Shown: positions 45,736 through 57,264 of the stretch, piece after piece
Layout: every line of letters begins with the position of its first letter
Position numbering within the stretch: the first letter of the stretch is position 1
Source of the DNA: Apodemus sylvaticus
Lineage: Eukaryota > Chordata > Mammalia > Rodentia > Muridae
Reading direction: 5' to 3'
NCBI RefSeq assembly: GCF_947179515.1
Contig: NC_067485.1
Coordinates: 8,373,360 to 8,437,359 of the forward strand
DNA: 64,000 bases
Notes under the pieces: generated by a model
What the model saw: the letters and a program-made list of their open reading frames with translations, nothing else
The model's database searches: none
Told to the model about the DNA's origin: nothing
Position numbers and translations under genes: made by a program

Positions 45736-45850
45736 CATTCCTATATTTCCAGCCCTTAGGAGTCTGAGGCAGGAGGATTATGAGTTCAAGACCATACTAG
45801 AATAAATACTTACCTCAGCTTTGCCTCAAAAGAATAAAAGAAAAAAATCG
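45736..45850 (+). mobile_element. B1/PB1-related SINE, diverged
   Basis: GTCTGAGGCAGGAGGATTAT, GAGTTCAAGACCATACTAG and the end GCCTCAAAAGAATAAAAG have the layout of an old 7SL-derived SINE. Confidence 0.6.
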
Positions 45851-46396
45851 ATAGTAAAAATGCATAACTAGAAAGTGTGACTAAAAAGGCAAAACCTAGG
45901 TATCAAGACAGAGCCGTGGTGGCATCGTTAGCATTGGTCCCATGCGGCTTTCTGTATGTGCTTGTGCCACCATGGCGACATCTCCGACACTGCTGTGAAT
46001 GTCCCGCCTGGGGGCTGCAGTGAGGACTTTGGACTGAGTGCTGTCTTGAGCCCTTGAGTCCTGCCTCATCCCCCAGCTGCTTCTGTAGGTCCCTCTGCAG
46101 CTCACACTCATTTGAACTTGGATGCCCCATTCTGAACTCACTATCCAAGCCCCACCTGTGATACCTCAGGCAAAGGGCTCTGCCCTGGGCTGGGATGATG
46201 GTAGGGCCCCACTTCAGGGAGCCCGTCCAAGATGAACAAGGAACAATTGCTCTACATAGACTCATGCCCCCTGCTGCCAGTTTAAGTGGTATGAAATAGA
46301 CACATCTGGAGATCTGGTGATAAAGAATACGTAGGCTAATACTGGGTTACTTAACTGTGTGGGATGAAGTTATTTGGCCAATTAAATATAATGATG

Positions 46397-46588
46397 TGGG
46401 GCTGGAGAGATGGCTCAGAGGATAAAAGCACTCACTGCTCTTTCAGAGGTCCTGAGTTCAATTCCCAGCAACCACATGATGGCTCACAACCATCTGTAAC
46501 AGGATCTGATGCCCTCTTCTGGTATGTCTGAAGACAGCTACAGTGTACTCATACATAAAAAAAACAAATCTTGTTTTTAAAAAAGATG
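46397..46588 (+). mobile_element. B2 SINE with 8-bp target duplication
   Basis: GGGGCTGGAGAGATGGCTCA (A-box region), GAGTTCAATTCCCAGCAACC (B-box), GGATCTGATGCCCTCTTCTG and GAAGACAGCTACAGTGTACT (B2 body) precede an A-rich tail. TAATGATG flanks it at 46389-46396 and 46589-46596. Confidence 0.93.
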
Positions 46589-46599
46589 TAATGATGAGT

Positions 46600-48985
46600 C
46601 CCTTGTGCTGAGGGAAAAGATTATCAAACAGGCCAGGCACAAAATCTGAATGCTGGCTGTCAGAGAGACGGTAAAGTTGGAGCATGTTTGGATGGTGTGT
46701 GTCAGAGTCAACACAGTAAGCCTCTGTGACTCACTAACTGTGCATTTGGAGATTTGTCTACTTCATAAAATTGGCTTGTGGCCTCCAAATCAATAGTCAG
46801 GGTGCTTCCTCAGGCATGCACAGTCATATACAGGACAATTCAAACCTGAACAAGCCTAAACTGCCTGGCGCGGGCATTCTAGCCCACCTCAGGGACACTG
46901 CGACACAGTCTTCTCTTAGCTTGCCACCGAGTGGCCCTTTCAGAAAGGACTTAGTACCATTCATCCGGTGTGTGAGACTCTGTTGGCTGCTTTGCTGTTT
47001 AAAACAAGCAGAGACAAGGTATGGCCTTCAGTTCTTAAGGCCAAGAAAGCTGGGGCGTGCCTTAGAGGAAAAATACATGCATGAAATCTGCTTTGTTCTG
47101 GTGTGATCTGTGTTCATTCTGTTGGCCCTCAGTTCAAGGTCTGTGAATCTGCAGCACACAGGTGCTCCTGGTCTTCAAGTTGGGCCTTAGCAAACATGTC
47201 ATTGCCTGGAAATACATCACAGTTGATCTCCCTAACCTTCAGACGCCCTGGTTTAGTCATGTAGGACATTTCCTCTAGTGAGTGCCTGGCCGGTTGGGGA
47301 ACTGCCCAGCATTAAATGAGAAATCTACTTGGTGTCTCCAGCCTGGGAAATTATCCAGTTCAAAATGTAAAATGATATGTTTTCTACTAAGTGAATACAC
47401 CATAAGGTTGGAACATTAAGGTCAACTACCATAAATTAAGGACAAGCTTATGTTAAATAAAAAAACCTTTTAAACAGAAGAGCCCGTATGCTTGCGACAC
47501 TAGCAGATCAGTTGTCAGAAATGTGAGGACCAGAGTTGACACTTTAACCTGCATTAAACCCAGGTGGAATCACAGATTTACCACCTCTGTTTTCAGTGAC
47601 ATTGTGGGACTCGGGTGCAGTGAACAACAAGAGCCTTTCATATGTGCACACGCATGTGCACACACATGTGCCAGCATTCATATGTCCCTATATCTACACC
47701 AATAGTTACACATAAACATATAAGAAAATAGTATGTACCAATACACAGAAATGAAGTCTTGTGGGTTTAGGGATGATTTCATTTCCCCCTTTGAGTCTCA
47801 CATTGTTTTTATAACATTGTTTTTACCCTAAAAACATTGAAGGTGGACAAAGGCCAAGGAAACCCCACGGGTTGATAACAGTTGGACACGTGTGTGGTGT
47901 TTTGGAAACTGCTGGCTTTCTTTTTAAGAAGGTTGGTCAGCATGTGTCCTCCATGGTTATTCCCTAGACAAGTCAGCTGACCTTCCAGTGTTTTAGTTGG
48001 CTGTGAGAAGCTGGAATAACATCAGGCCTTGCATGGATGTGCACATTAAAATACTGTGTTCCAGGGAGCCGATCAGTCCCTTAGGCTCCTGCAACTGTGG
48101 GCTTTCAGAGCACTAACTTTGAGCCGAGTTACATTCAGATCACATTCCTGTCTGACACTCTGCGTCCCTGAGTGACTGCATGGCCGGTGGCCCATCTAAC
48201 GAGGTGGCTGTGGATGGATGAGGTCACAGGGTAGAACCCTGGTCCAGTAGAACTCTTTCCAAAAGAGTCAGTGGGGTTGCTTTCCAACCCTCAGCTGCAT
48301 TGGCATCTGACCTTGACCCTCCAGATGGTGACAAAGGATCTTTCTGGAGGCTAAGCCACCCAGCCCATGGCATTTTGTTGTGACAATCTGAGCAAATACA
48401 GTTGGCTCAGTCCCTTTATCGCCTGGCTTCCTGCTTGTCATCACTGCCCATCCTTGTTCTGTCAGACCAAGGTGTAGAAGGTCCTGTACCTTGTGCTTTT
48501 TCTTAAACCCCTCTACACACTAGCGGACAGTCTTTCAGCCAGATCTGTTTCCATCACACAACTTCAGTGCGCTGCTGTCCCCTAAGACAACCACAGGATA
48601 CAGCAAAATATGAGAGTCGTTAAAAAGACCTTTGTAAAACCCTGGTAATCCAAGACCTTGTTATCCTGACAGAAACACTGATTCCCAAGACTCCTAATGG
48701 ACCGGTTATGACGTCATACTCTCAGGGCCATTGTCCTAACAATTGGAATCTGAACGGCTGTCACATTGCAGCCTTGATTTGGCTCTATTGACACCATGAC
48801 CATGTTAGTAAAGTGAAATCCCCTTCTGTCTGCTCAGGACAAAGCCTATCAATATTATATTTTCTTCCCGTATTCCAAGCACCTCTGTAATGTCTGATTC
48901 TACTTTATTTTGTTCCCCTCTCCGCCCCATATCTTGGTTCCATTTACTGAAAAGTCTTCATTGTTTCAGGGGTCAGGAAAAATGG
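46600..48985. other. Unassigned intronic sequence
   Basis: No gene, SINE or L1 recognised. Confidence 0.45.
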
Positions 48986-48987
48986 GT

Positions 48988-49018
48988 GGAGGGCGGGGGG
49001 GGGGGGGAAGAGGGCGGG
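48988..49018 (+). repeat. Poly-G run and G-rich cluster
   Basis: 13 consecutive G at 48995-49007, flanked by GGAGGGC and AGAGGGCGGGA. It could form a G-quadruplex on the plus strand. Confidence 0.9.
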
Positions 49019-49790
49019 ATTTGTTTAGAAGTTGTTGCCTAGCAACCCATCTTCCTTATTCCAAGGACAGGCGGCAATTTGCATTTTGGGAAAGAAGGTG
49101 AAAAGAAAAGCTTCCCTTCTTCCGAGTGCTGGGCTGGGAATATTTGGTTGACCACTCCTCAATGGAGCCTGCCTTCCTCTGAGAGCTCCCCCTGGGTGGC
49201 CGTCCTTTGCAGGCAGCCCTGGGTATGCTAACTCAGGAGAGCTGCCCTCTTCCAAGATGCTCCCAAAGTGCCTGGGGCAGTGAGTGGCTCTGGGCACTGC
49301 CAAGACTTTGCGGCCCCAAGCAGCCCGAGGACAGAGCTCAGGACGTCCTGGTCTCATTCAAGGGACTGTTTCTTTCCCACAGTGCTCTCCTCCTTTGTAC
49401 CATCCTTTTCTGGACATGTGCCACACCCAGGCCATATCCAGGCCTGCTTCCCTTAACCCCCAAGCTGCTGGTGGGTTCTTGAACGTGGTTTGGGAAGCCT
49501 GAGCCAGTAGGCATGTGGCAAAAGCAACAGACACAAACCTCTATCTACGTTGGTATTCGTAGTTGGCCTAGGAGGGGCAGAGGTGAGGGGAAGGGAGGTT
49601 GCTTTCTAAATCCAGTGGGAAAGTCAAGGGGGCTGGTGTCTGGGAAAATCACAGTCCCACACCATCGACCCCAGACCTCAAACATCTCTTCCACTGCCTC
49701 AGTTTCCATGCCGATAACAGAAGGTGCTAACTTTTAACAAAAGAGTTGTGGAAGGCAGAAAGATTATAGTCTTGAATGCTTCTCAGTGGT
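49019..49790. other. Unassigned intronic sequence
   Basis: Several overlapping open frames of 60-110 codons on both strands reflect low stop density in GC-rich DNA. None has a recognisable domain. Confidence 0.4.
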
Positions 49791-49794
49791 AAAA

Positions 49795-49905
49795 GAAAGA
49801 CGAGGAGGAAGAAGAGGAGGAGGAGATGGTGGAGTAGGAAGAGAAGGAGAAGAGGAGGATGAAGGGGAAAAGGAGAAGAAAGAGAAGAGAAGGAGGAGAT
49901 AATTC
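49795..49905. repeat. (GGA)n/(GAA)n purine tract
   Basis: GAGGAGGAGGAGATGG and related units span about 110 bp. Confidence 0.9.
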
Positions 49906-49909
49906 TTAA

Positions 49910-51820
49910 GCTTTAAGTGGACAAGACATTGAGTTGGCTGTAAATTACAATCTCTAAGACTGAGACATTTGCAAATCACACTGTTTAGCTTACTTTAAAT
50001 ACTGCCAGGTAGCAAGAAGACACACACCCTCTGGTCTGCTGTTTAGTGAAGATGTCAGTCTCCTGGCAGAGGCCCTGCTGAACGTAGATAATTCTGATCT
50101 GCAGGGTCCATGTGTGATAGTGGATGTGGCTTGTCACTGAGGAGGTGTGGCTTAGACACCTTGTGACTCCTTTGTCGTTTCCTATTATTCTGTGTGCATG
50201 GACCCCAAAACAAAGTGATTCCCAAATGTCTGGCTTATGACTAAATGCATTTCTTTGGCTAATGCAGGGATAGTGTCCTGATAGAAAAAGATGGAAGATA
50301 ACACTATCTAATCCTCTTATGGGTGTGGCTGGGAGGCAGAACAGATCTGGAGGAAAACTCTGAATCATTCATGGGGTTTGGTCATGCACTGGAGATAAAG
50401 AAGTGAATATTTAATAGTAAGCAGGACTTGGCCTTCTGCAGAACACAACACAGCTCCCCTCCTCTCTGCCTCCTTCTCTCTTCCTCCTTGCCTCCCTCTC
50501 CCTAGCCTCTGCAGCAGGAGCAAGGATATGGGTGGCGGGACCCAATGGAGAAGGTAGGCAGAGATTGGCACACACCGGATGTCAGAAGATGTCTGAGAGC
50601 TGCTGGAGAGAGCGGCAGTGATGAAGGAGGGAGCTCCTCAAAATGAAGCTGCGACAAATAACCACGCGGATCCTTACCCTAATGGGAGAGATGCTAAGGG
50701 GCAGCCTTGGGCAGGCAGTGCACTGGCTTCAACTAGGCTCTTGGTGAGGGTCCTTGTAGTGTGGAGAGGTGAAGAAATACAAGCTGAGCTCAGCTAAGTA
50801 TGCTGAGTGTGTGTGTGCTTTGTTTAACACCAGGCTGTCCCATGTCAGTTCCCTCTTATGCTGTTGATTTATGAGACATCTTCTTCCCATGTTCACATAT
50901 GATTACAGCAATGAGAGCTGGTGTGATAACTGCCTATTGTAAGATGGGCAGTGCCTGAGGCACACAGATTCACACAGGTCTCCTGGCAAAAATACTATTG
51001 CTACTAAAAGGTAAAAGTTGAAGAAGTCACATCTCTAGAACTCCGGGAGTTCATTCAGTCTCAGCTGCAGGGCCTGCCCTGTCTGACTACTGTGCTTGCC
51101 CATGTCCTTACAGCAGGTCTTGATGGATGCTCCTAGCTGGTAGAGATTCACAGCACCAGCGTAATGGGCACTGTTGGATGATGTTCAAGCACGGGGCCAC
51201 TGAACCAGTAGCGCACAGACCCTGGTGCGTTCTGTGGATCTGATTCACCAGGACTGCATGGACATGGACTGTACATATGCTGGATTCATCTCTGAGTCCA
51301 GTGCTTCTTTCAGCTGTTAGCATGGGCAACAAACGGAAGTGTCATCAGCAGAATCTCCAAAGACATTCCACATATAACCTGGTGACTTAGTGTCACGTCA
51401 TCTCTGCTGCATGTATTCCAAAACTTCCTTTATGTTCATCACTTTATATTCACCCCCAGGTCCCGTTGAATGTTTTAATCAGACTGCACAACACAATTTA
51501 AGTTGCTTCTACTTGATAGTATTACTTTGTACCCACGTCTCTTTTATTTTAATGTTTTACATGTTATGTTGTAGCAGGAGTCTCTGGTCCTTTCCAATGT
51601 GCTGAAAACCTAAGCCCTGCCCTCTGTTGCCTAAGTCTAGGGTATTCTACTATTTGTGTGGCTTATCCTGTGACGGCTTCCTTTCATGGTGTGTGTTTCA
51701 TCCTTAGACAAATTGTTAGACCCACAGTGGCTGACAAAGCTAAATAAGAGATGGTAGCTGTCGGCTAACCTCAAAGAGCAGGGGAGGCACATTACACAGA
51801 ATGTTTAATGTGCTCTCAGA
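49910..51820. other. Unassigned intronic sequence
   Basis: No gene or clear transposon seen. Confidence 0.45.
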
Positions 51821-51822
51821 TG

Positions 51823-52035
51823 GGCTGCTGGTGCTGATGTGGCTCATCAATTAAGAGTACTAGTTGCTCTTGCAGAGGGCCAGAGTTCAGTTCCTAGTAC
51901 CCACAGGGTTGCTTGCAACTGTTCTAACTCCAGTTCCAGGGTCTCTGATGCCCTCTTCTGGCTTGAACAGGCACTGCATGCAAGAGTGCACTAGCACCCT
52001 TCAATAAAAATAAATAAATCTTAAAAATAAGTGTT
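51823..52035 (+). mobile_element. B3-type SINE
   Basis: GGCTCATCAATTAAGAGTAC, AGAGTTCAGTTCCTAGTACC, TAACTCCAGTTCCAGGGTCT, TGATGCCCTCTTCTGGC and an AATAAATAAATC tail. Confidence 0.8.
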
Positions 52036-52039
52036 TTTT

Positions 52040-52515
52040 AAATGTGTTTGCAGTGGTGGTGGCTGAGGTTGCCAGGAAGGGCATGGGCAAGAAACATGGA
52101 AGATGAATCAGCAGGCTTCAGGGGATCTGAACACGTCCTTTAACATCACTGGAAAATCCTTCACACATCACCATAGCGGGGGAGAGCAGAGCAATGTTGT
52201 ACACGGGCAAACACATGTCCATTACATAAGAGTGGTACGTTGTATCATAGACAAGGGGCATGCATAGGGAAAGCAAGTGCAGTGAGCCAAGAGCAATCTT
52301 GAAATCTTCCAAAACGGCCTAAGTTGGTGCTCCCAGCCCTGAGAACCCATCCTCCACATAGCGTGGTTTCTCTGAGAGCCACATTCTATACATGAAGGCT
52401 GGAGTCCTGGGTAAGCATCGTCACGAGGTCACGAGGGCTCCCTGCTGCTTGCCAATGGCAGTGAGAGTCCTTTGAGAACAGGTCTCACATCCCCACGTTG
52501 TATTTCTCACGGTGT
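52040..52515. other. Unassigned intronic sequence
   Basis: No gene or clear repeat seen. Confidence 0.4.
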
Positions 52516-52880
52516 CTGTGATGGTCTGTATATGCTCTGCCCGAGGAATGGCAGGATTAGAAGCTGTGGCCCTGTTGGAGTAGGTGTGGCCTTGTGGGAG
52601 TGGGTGTGGCCTTGTTGGAGTAGGTGTGTCACTGTGGGCGTGGGCTTTAAGACCCTCGTCCTAGCTACCTAGAAGCCAGTATTCTGCTAGCAGCCTTCAG
52701 ATGAAGATGTAGAACTCTCAGCTCCTGCTGCACCATGCCTGCCTGGATGCTGCCATGTTCAAGCCTTGATGATAATGGACTGAACCTCTGAACCTATAAG
52801 CCAGCCTCAATTAAATGTTGTCTTTTATAAGTGTTGCCTTGGTCATGGTGCCTGCTCACAGCAGTCAAACCCTAAGACTG
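52516..52880 (+). mobile_element. URR1-like rodent repeat with three 20-bp tandem units
   Basis: TGTGATGGTCTGTATATGC, then three 20-bp units of GTGTGGCCTTGTTGGAGTAG type at 52564-52623, GTGTCACTGTGGGCGTGGGC, GATGCTGCCATGTTCAAGCC and AAGCCAGCCTCAATTAAATG. The end, CCCTAAGACTGTC, is slightly altered. Confidence 0.7.
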
Positions 52881-53211
52881 TCTTTATGACAGCACGAGGC
52901 AGCAGGCAGAACGGGCACTTCCACTTTGGTGAACTTGGAAATAAGGGTCAGAGAAGTTGATTCAATGAGCGTGATTCACATCACACTGGGCACACACATC
53001 AGAGGGGCGAACAGATCCAAGTCTCTGTGTGGTGGATGGTTCATGTATCCGATTCAGAAATGACTCAACGTCACCTTGTTATATGACCTTGAAGGTTACC
53101 CCTTTCTACCTCCTGGGGTGGGGAGTAACCTCAAAAGATGCTAGGACACCTTGGGAGGTGACTTTGCATCTCTGAATACTATTTTCTTCATCTGCATCTT
53201 CAAAACACAAG

Positions 53212-53325
53212 TGTGGGAGGGGCTACATATCTGTGATTTCAGATGTCAAGGCAAGAAGATGAAGAATTGAAGGGTAGCTTGGCCTAGCTACATGGTGAGA
53301 CTGTCTCAAAAATAAAGCATCAAAA
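53212..53325 (+). mobile_element. Old B1/PB1-like SINE
   Basis: GGCAAGAAGATGAAGAATTG, TAGCTTGGCCTAGCTACATG and GTGAGACTGTCTCAAAAATA show the degraded layout of a monomeric 7SL-derived SINE. Confidence 0.5.
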
Positions 53326-53449
53326 CAAAAAGAGGTGCTTGAGCTGGCTCCATTTCAGCTGAGATACTAAGGTAGAATGAATACCCTTCCTTCCAAGATC
53401 CAGAATCAGCTCTCTAATGCACCAAACGGAGTCTTCTCGGGGCAAAAAT

Positions 53450-54193
53450 TTTTATTACAATGAAGTCTACTGAGTTTTCTCGAGAGAACCTTCTATGTGC
53501 TAGAAGAGAGCTGTGAAGAATTTAGCCAGAAGCTGAAGGAGGCCGAAAGAACACTCACACGGGCTTAGCTGGCCTGGGTTTCTCTTTGCCCTCCACACAG
53601 GCCACGCATCCTTCCAAACCCATTCAAAACAGGAAGGCTGTGCGCAAAGGCAACGCGCGAGGCCCCATCCTCCGCAGCCCCCGCGGCTGCATCCCGTCAT
53701 CAGAAACATGTGAATGAACCAAATTATCTCCAGGGCTCAGGGCGTGGGCCACATAGCCAGGCTCCACCGTCAAAGGATCCAGCGTCATGTTCTCCACCCC
53801 CTTGTGTGAAGGCTGGTGCTGTCGTAGGGTGCCGAGGGAGGCAGCCAGCCTGGAAGTGCCTTGTAGGGAAGAAACTGTTCCGTTTCGGTGTTCAGCTTCT
53901 AAAATAACCGCTAATAAAAAGCCTTCATACTGTGACACTTCAATACAGACACCCACAAGGATACCTTGACAAGCTGTTTCACTCTTCGCAAGCCTTTTCT
54001 TGCGCAAGGCCCCACCAGTCACCCACACAGACACAACCCTGCAGAGACAGAGGCGGCCAGCAGGGGTCTGCCTAGACTGCTGGGCGGGGAGCTCGGGCCG
54101 TGCTGCTCTATCGAAAGCATCTGCATCCTTTTCCAGCTGTAGCTTGTGGTGTGCCTCACTCACTACGTTCAGGATGTCTAGGACAATACCTAC
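53450..54193 (-). other. CpG-rich minus-strand open frame with downstream AATAAA, unrecognised
   Basis: On the minus strand a frame stays open for 190 codons, from 54193 (just after TCTCTAG, which could be a splice acceptor) to a stop at 53624. There is no ATG near its start. The first in-frame ATG is far downstream, within NMTLDPL. An AATAAA lies about 170 nt past the stop, at 53456-53451. The segment at 53640-53700 holds a cluster of CpGs, including CGCGCG-like and CCGCGG motifs, which is unusual for this intron. I do not recognise the protein. It could be an unannotated Ntrk2-sense exon, an old retrocopy without a visible poly-A tail, or chance in GC-rich DNA. Confidence 0.3.
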
Positions 54194-54194
54194 C

Positions 54195-54505
54195 TAGAGA
54201 ATGAGCCAAATTCATCTCGCAGACAAGGAGAGGGGTGTGTGTAGGGGGGAGCCTTAAACAATATTCATTCACACACTGATCCAAATAGAAGATTTGAGAC
54301 GTAATGGCAAACAGCTCAAGGAATCTGAGCTCTGATGGTAGGCAGGAGGGTGTGGCTGAACAGTACTGACTAAAATTCAAAGACCTTTCTCATTGGAAGT
54401 TCCAAATCTGTATTATGGCCGTAACACTATCTCCACTGGGAAAATAAAGGATCACATTTAAGAGAATTTTTAACAGCACACGGCCTTTCCCTACCGATGG
54501 TGACG
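54195..54505. other. Unassigned intronic sequence
   Basis: No gene or clear repeat seen. Confidence 0.4.
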
Positions 54506-54510
54506 CAGTT

Positions 54511-54683
54511 CTGAAATTCTCCTTTTGAGGCAGGTGCTAGGCTCCTCCCCCTGCCCCGCCCCCAAGCTACAGTCCTAGCTTTCTGAAATTCTCCTTTTGA
54601 GGCAGGTGCTAGGCTCCTCCCCCTGCCCCGCCCCCAAGCTACAGTCCTAGCTTTCTGAAATTCTCCTTTTGAGGCAGGTGCTC
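54511..54683. repeat. 72-bp tandem duplication (2.4 copies)
   Basis: CTGAAATTCTCCTTTTGAGG recurs at 54511, 54583 and 54655, exactly 72 bp apart. The first two full units appear identical; the third breaks off after about 28 bp. Each full unit contains the GC-box-like CCCTGCCCCGCCCCC. Confidence 0.95.
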
Positions 54684-54689
54684 ACTCAG

Positions 54690-55035
54690 TTGCATGGCTA
54701 GGCTGGAGCTCCTCCTGTAGCCCAGGCAGGCCCTGACCTTCAGTCCTTCCACTTCAGTCTTCCAAGTATCGAGGATTCCAAGCCTGTGACACAGAGCCTG
54801 GCTTCCCTGGCCAATTTCTGAAGCTTGATAACTAAAAGCAATCACACAGTTATGATTTAAATGGAGGCGTGGAGGTCCAGGGAGATGTCTTCAAAATGAG
54901 CAGAGAAACAGCCTCCCAGGTATCCAGGCCTGTGGTCAAGTTTGAAAATTTGTGGTGAGGAGGGGGTAAGGTCTTATGTTGGAGAGGGATTTTTCTCGTC
55001 ATAGCTCAGAAGGGATTTTGTTTGATAATTCTTTC
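54690..55035. other. Intronic sequence with possible SINE remnant
   Basis: GGCTAGGCTGGAGCTCCTCC and TGTAGCCCAGGCAGGCCC may be an old antisense B1/Alu-like remnant. Otherwise nothing is recognised. Confidence 0.35.
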
Positions 55036-55039
55036 ACTC

Positions 55040-55345
55040 CCCTCCCCCTTTGTGTATATGTGTGCACATGTGTGTGTTTGTGTGAGTGTTTGTCTGTATT
55101 CATCCATCCATGTGGAGGCCAGGGGTCAATTTGGAGTGTTATGCCTCAAGTACAGCCCACCTTTTATTGCTGTGACTGCTGTTTCTGCTGCTGCTGCAGT
55201 GCGGCTGCGGCTGCGGCTGCGGCTGCTGTGGTTGTTTGAATCAAGGCCTCTCGCTGACTTGGGTCTCAGTGACTAGGCCAGGCTGGAGGCCAGGGGTCTC
55301 CAGCTTCCCAGTGTGAGATTATAAAACTGTGCCACGTGCCCAGCT
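55040..55345 (-). mobile_element. B4/RSINE-like composite with (GCGGCT)n expansion
   Basis: TGTGGAGGCCAGGGGTCAAT, then GTGTTATGCCTCAAG and the end GTGCCACGTGCCCAGC, resemble an antisense rodent composite SINE. Where the family normally has its GAGACAGGG region there is a run of GCTGCT and GCGGCT units at 55186-55229. Confidence 0.45.
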
Positions 55346-55349
55346 TCCC

Positions 55350-56990
55350 CCGTCTTTCCTTTAAACACAGAATCTGGGACCAGACTCCTTTCCTCATGCC
55401 TACCCAGCAAGCGCTTCACTGACCGTGTTATCCCCCAGCCTCAGATAAATATTTTTCTGGAGCTCAATGTATGCCTCACTCTGCTTAGAAACTGAGGCTC
55501 TCCATAAGCTTCTGCTAAGCTGGCCTCACCACGGGCTTGCCAGGGTGTGAAGCGCCGTCACACAGGAGAGGACAAATTCTGGTGTGTTAATGTCATCGCC
55601 TGCACCCAGTGTTAGGACGGGCTGCCATGATGCTCTGTCGACTTTGTAGTTTCTGACAGGTAGACAAACAGAGCAGGAACAGGTCTGAAATAACATCTTA
55701 AGGACCGACGTTATCAGAGCCCAGGGGTTGGCGTGTGGCCTGGTGGGACTCCACAGCTTCTGGCCTGTGCACCTAGAGCAGTGGGCAGCATCCTTGCTTC
55801 TGAAGAATACAGACCATTCTTCTCTGAGAGCTCCCTTAGTGTGCTCGGCAAGAAGCTGCTGCATGTGTGGCACTTGGAGTTTAACATCAGAACCCTTTGG
55901 CATTGGGTATGGAGTTTTTAAGCTAACAACCCTGCTTGATACTTTTCTCCCTTTAAAACTCAGTCAAAGTCTAATTTATTTCCCCATAGAATTTTATAGA
56001 CCTCCTCCCTTGCCTCCTCCAAAATCAGGGTTTTTTTCCCCCTATACAGCAGGCATCTCCCTGCTTAATATCAGACTGAACCCCTCATGCGCCTTCTCCC
56101 AGGGAGATTTTCTTTAGGGAACAGAACATGTCCTGAAGAAACACAGTTAAGAAGTCTGTATGGAATGCTATCTCAAGTTAATCCAGCCATTCATCTGCCC
56201 AGAGCTTCCCAGGCCTGAGCGCAGAACAAAAGCTGAGAGAGTGCGAGATGCAGGAGACGCTACTGATACTGTCTGCCCACGCGGTTTTCCAGTGCCTTCT
56301 TGAACCAGTTCATGTCTGAGCCTGAGAAACTTCTCAGAGTAGCAGAAAGGCTGAGATAATTCCCCCGTTCACTACTCACTGGAGTTGGAGAAGAATCTCT
56401 CCTACTTAGTAATAATCCTGTGTAGGCAGAAAAACTTTAATTGTACAAGTATTATGTAAATGTAAGTTATTTAATTAGAAAGGAGTGGGGGAGGAGCCTT
56501 CACAGGAAGTAGCTGCTTGAAAAAAAAAAGAAGAGAGCATTTTGTTTCTCTTACTGCAGATTGTAAGTAGCTCGCTGATGGGCCTCGTATCCATCCTAGA
56601 GAGGGAGCAACTGCCTTCTGCTTCGAGGAAAGATGAAGTAACAGAGAGAAGCCCTTCTCCCGCCCCACCCCACCCCCAGCAACCTAAATATAAACCATTT
56701 CTATGCTACTTGATAAACGTAAGGACAGCTAGTACTGCTTGAGAGGTGAGTGATCGTGGGAGTCAAGAGAGTGCTCAAGTCTAGTTCACTCAAAGTTCCA
56801 CAAACTTGATTACACTGGGGGCTGCCAGGGAGACTGATAGAGCAAGGCGCTGGGTGTGTCTGTGGGCAGTTAGCTGAGAGTTTAGCTAAGGCCAGAAGGT
56901 TGGCTATGACTGTGGACAGAATCTTTCTGCCAGCTGCAGTCCTGGCCTAAATAAAAGCGAAGGAGGGAAGGAAGAAAGAGGCAGGATATA
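55350..56990. other. Unassigned intronic sequence
   Basis: No gene or clear transposon recognised. Confidence 0.45.
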
Positions 56991-56999
56991 GGTCTTGGA

Positions 57000-57262
57000 T
57001 TCTCTGTCTCTGTCTCTGTCTGTCTCTGTCTCTGTGTCTCTGTGTCTCTGTGTCTGTCTGTGTGTATCTCTTTGTCTCTGTCTCTGTTTCTCTCTCTTTC
57101 TCTCTCTGTCTCTGTCTCTCTCTCTCTCTGTCTGTCTGTCTCTGTCTGTCTCTGTCTCTCTGTCTCTGTCTCTCTGTCTCTGTGTCTGTCTCTGTGTGTC
57201 TCTTTGTCTCTATCTCTGTTTCTCTCTGTCTCTGTCTGTTTGTCTCTCTGTCTCTTTCTCTC
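57000..57262. repeat. (TCTG/TCTC)n pyrimidine-rich microsatellite
   Basis: About 260 bp of CTGTCT and CTCTGT units. Long Ser/Leu/Val/Cys frames in all three plus frames are artefacts. Confidence 0.95.
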
Positions 57263-57264
57263 TT

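Noticed and set aside
49025..49502. Cluster of overlapping 60-110 codon frames
   Set aside because: GC-rich DNA with few stops on both strands; no domain, splice context or initiation signal stands out.
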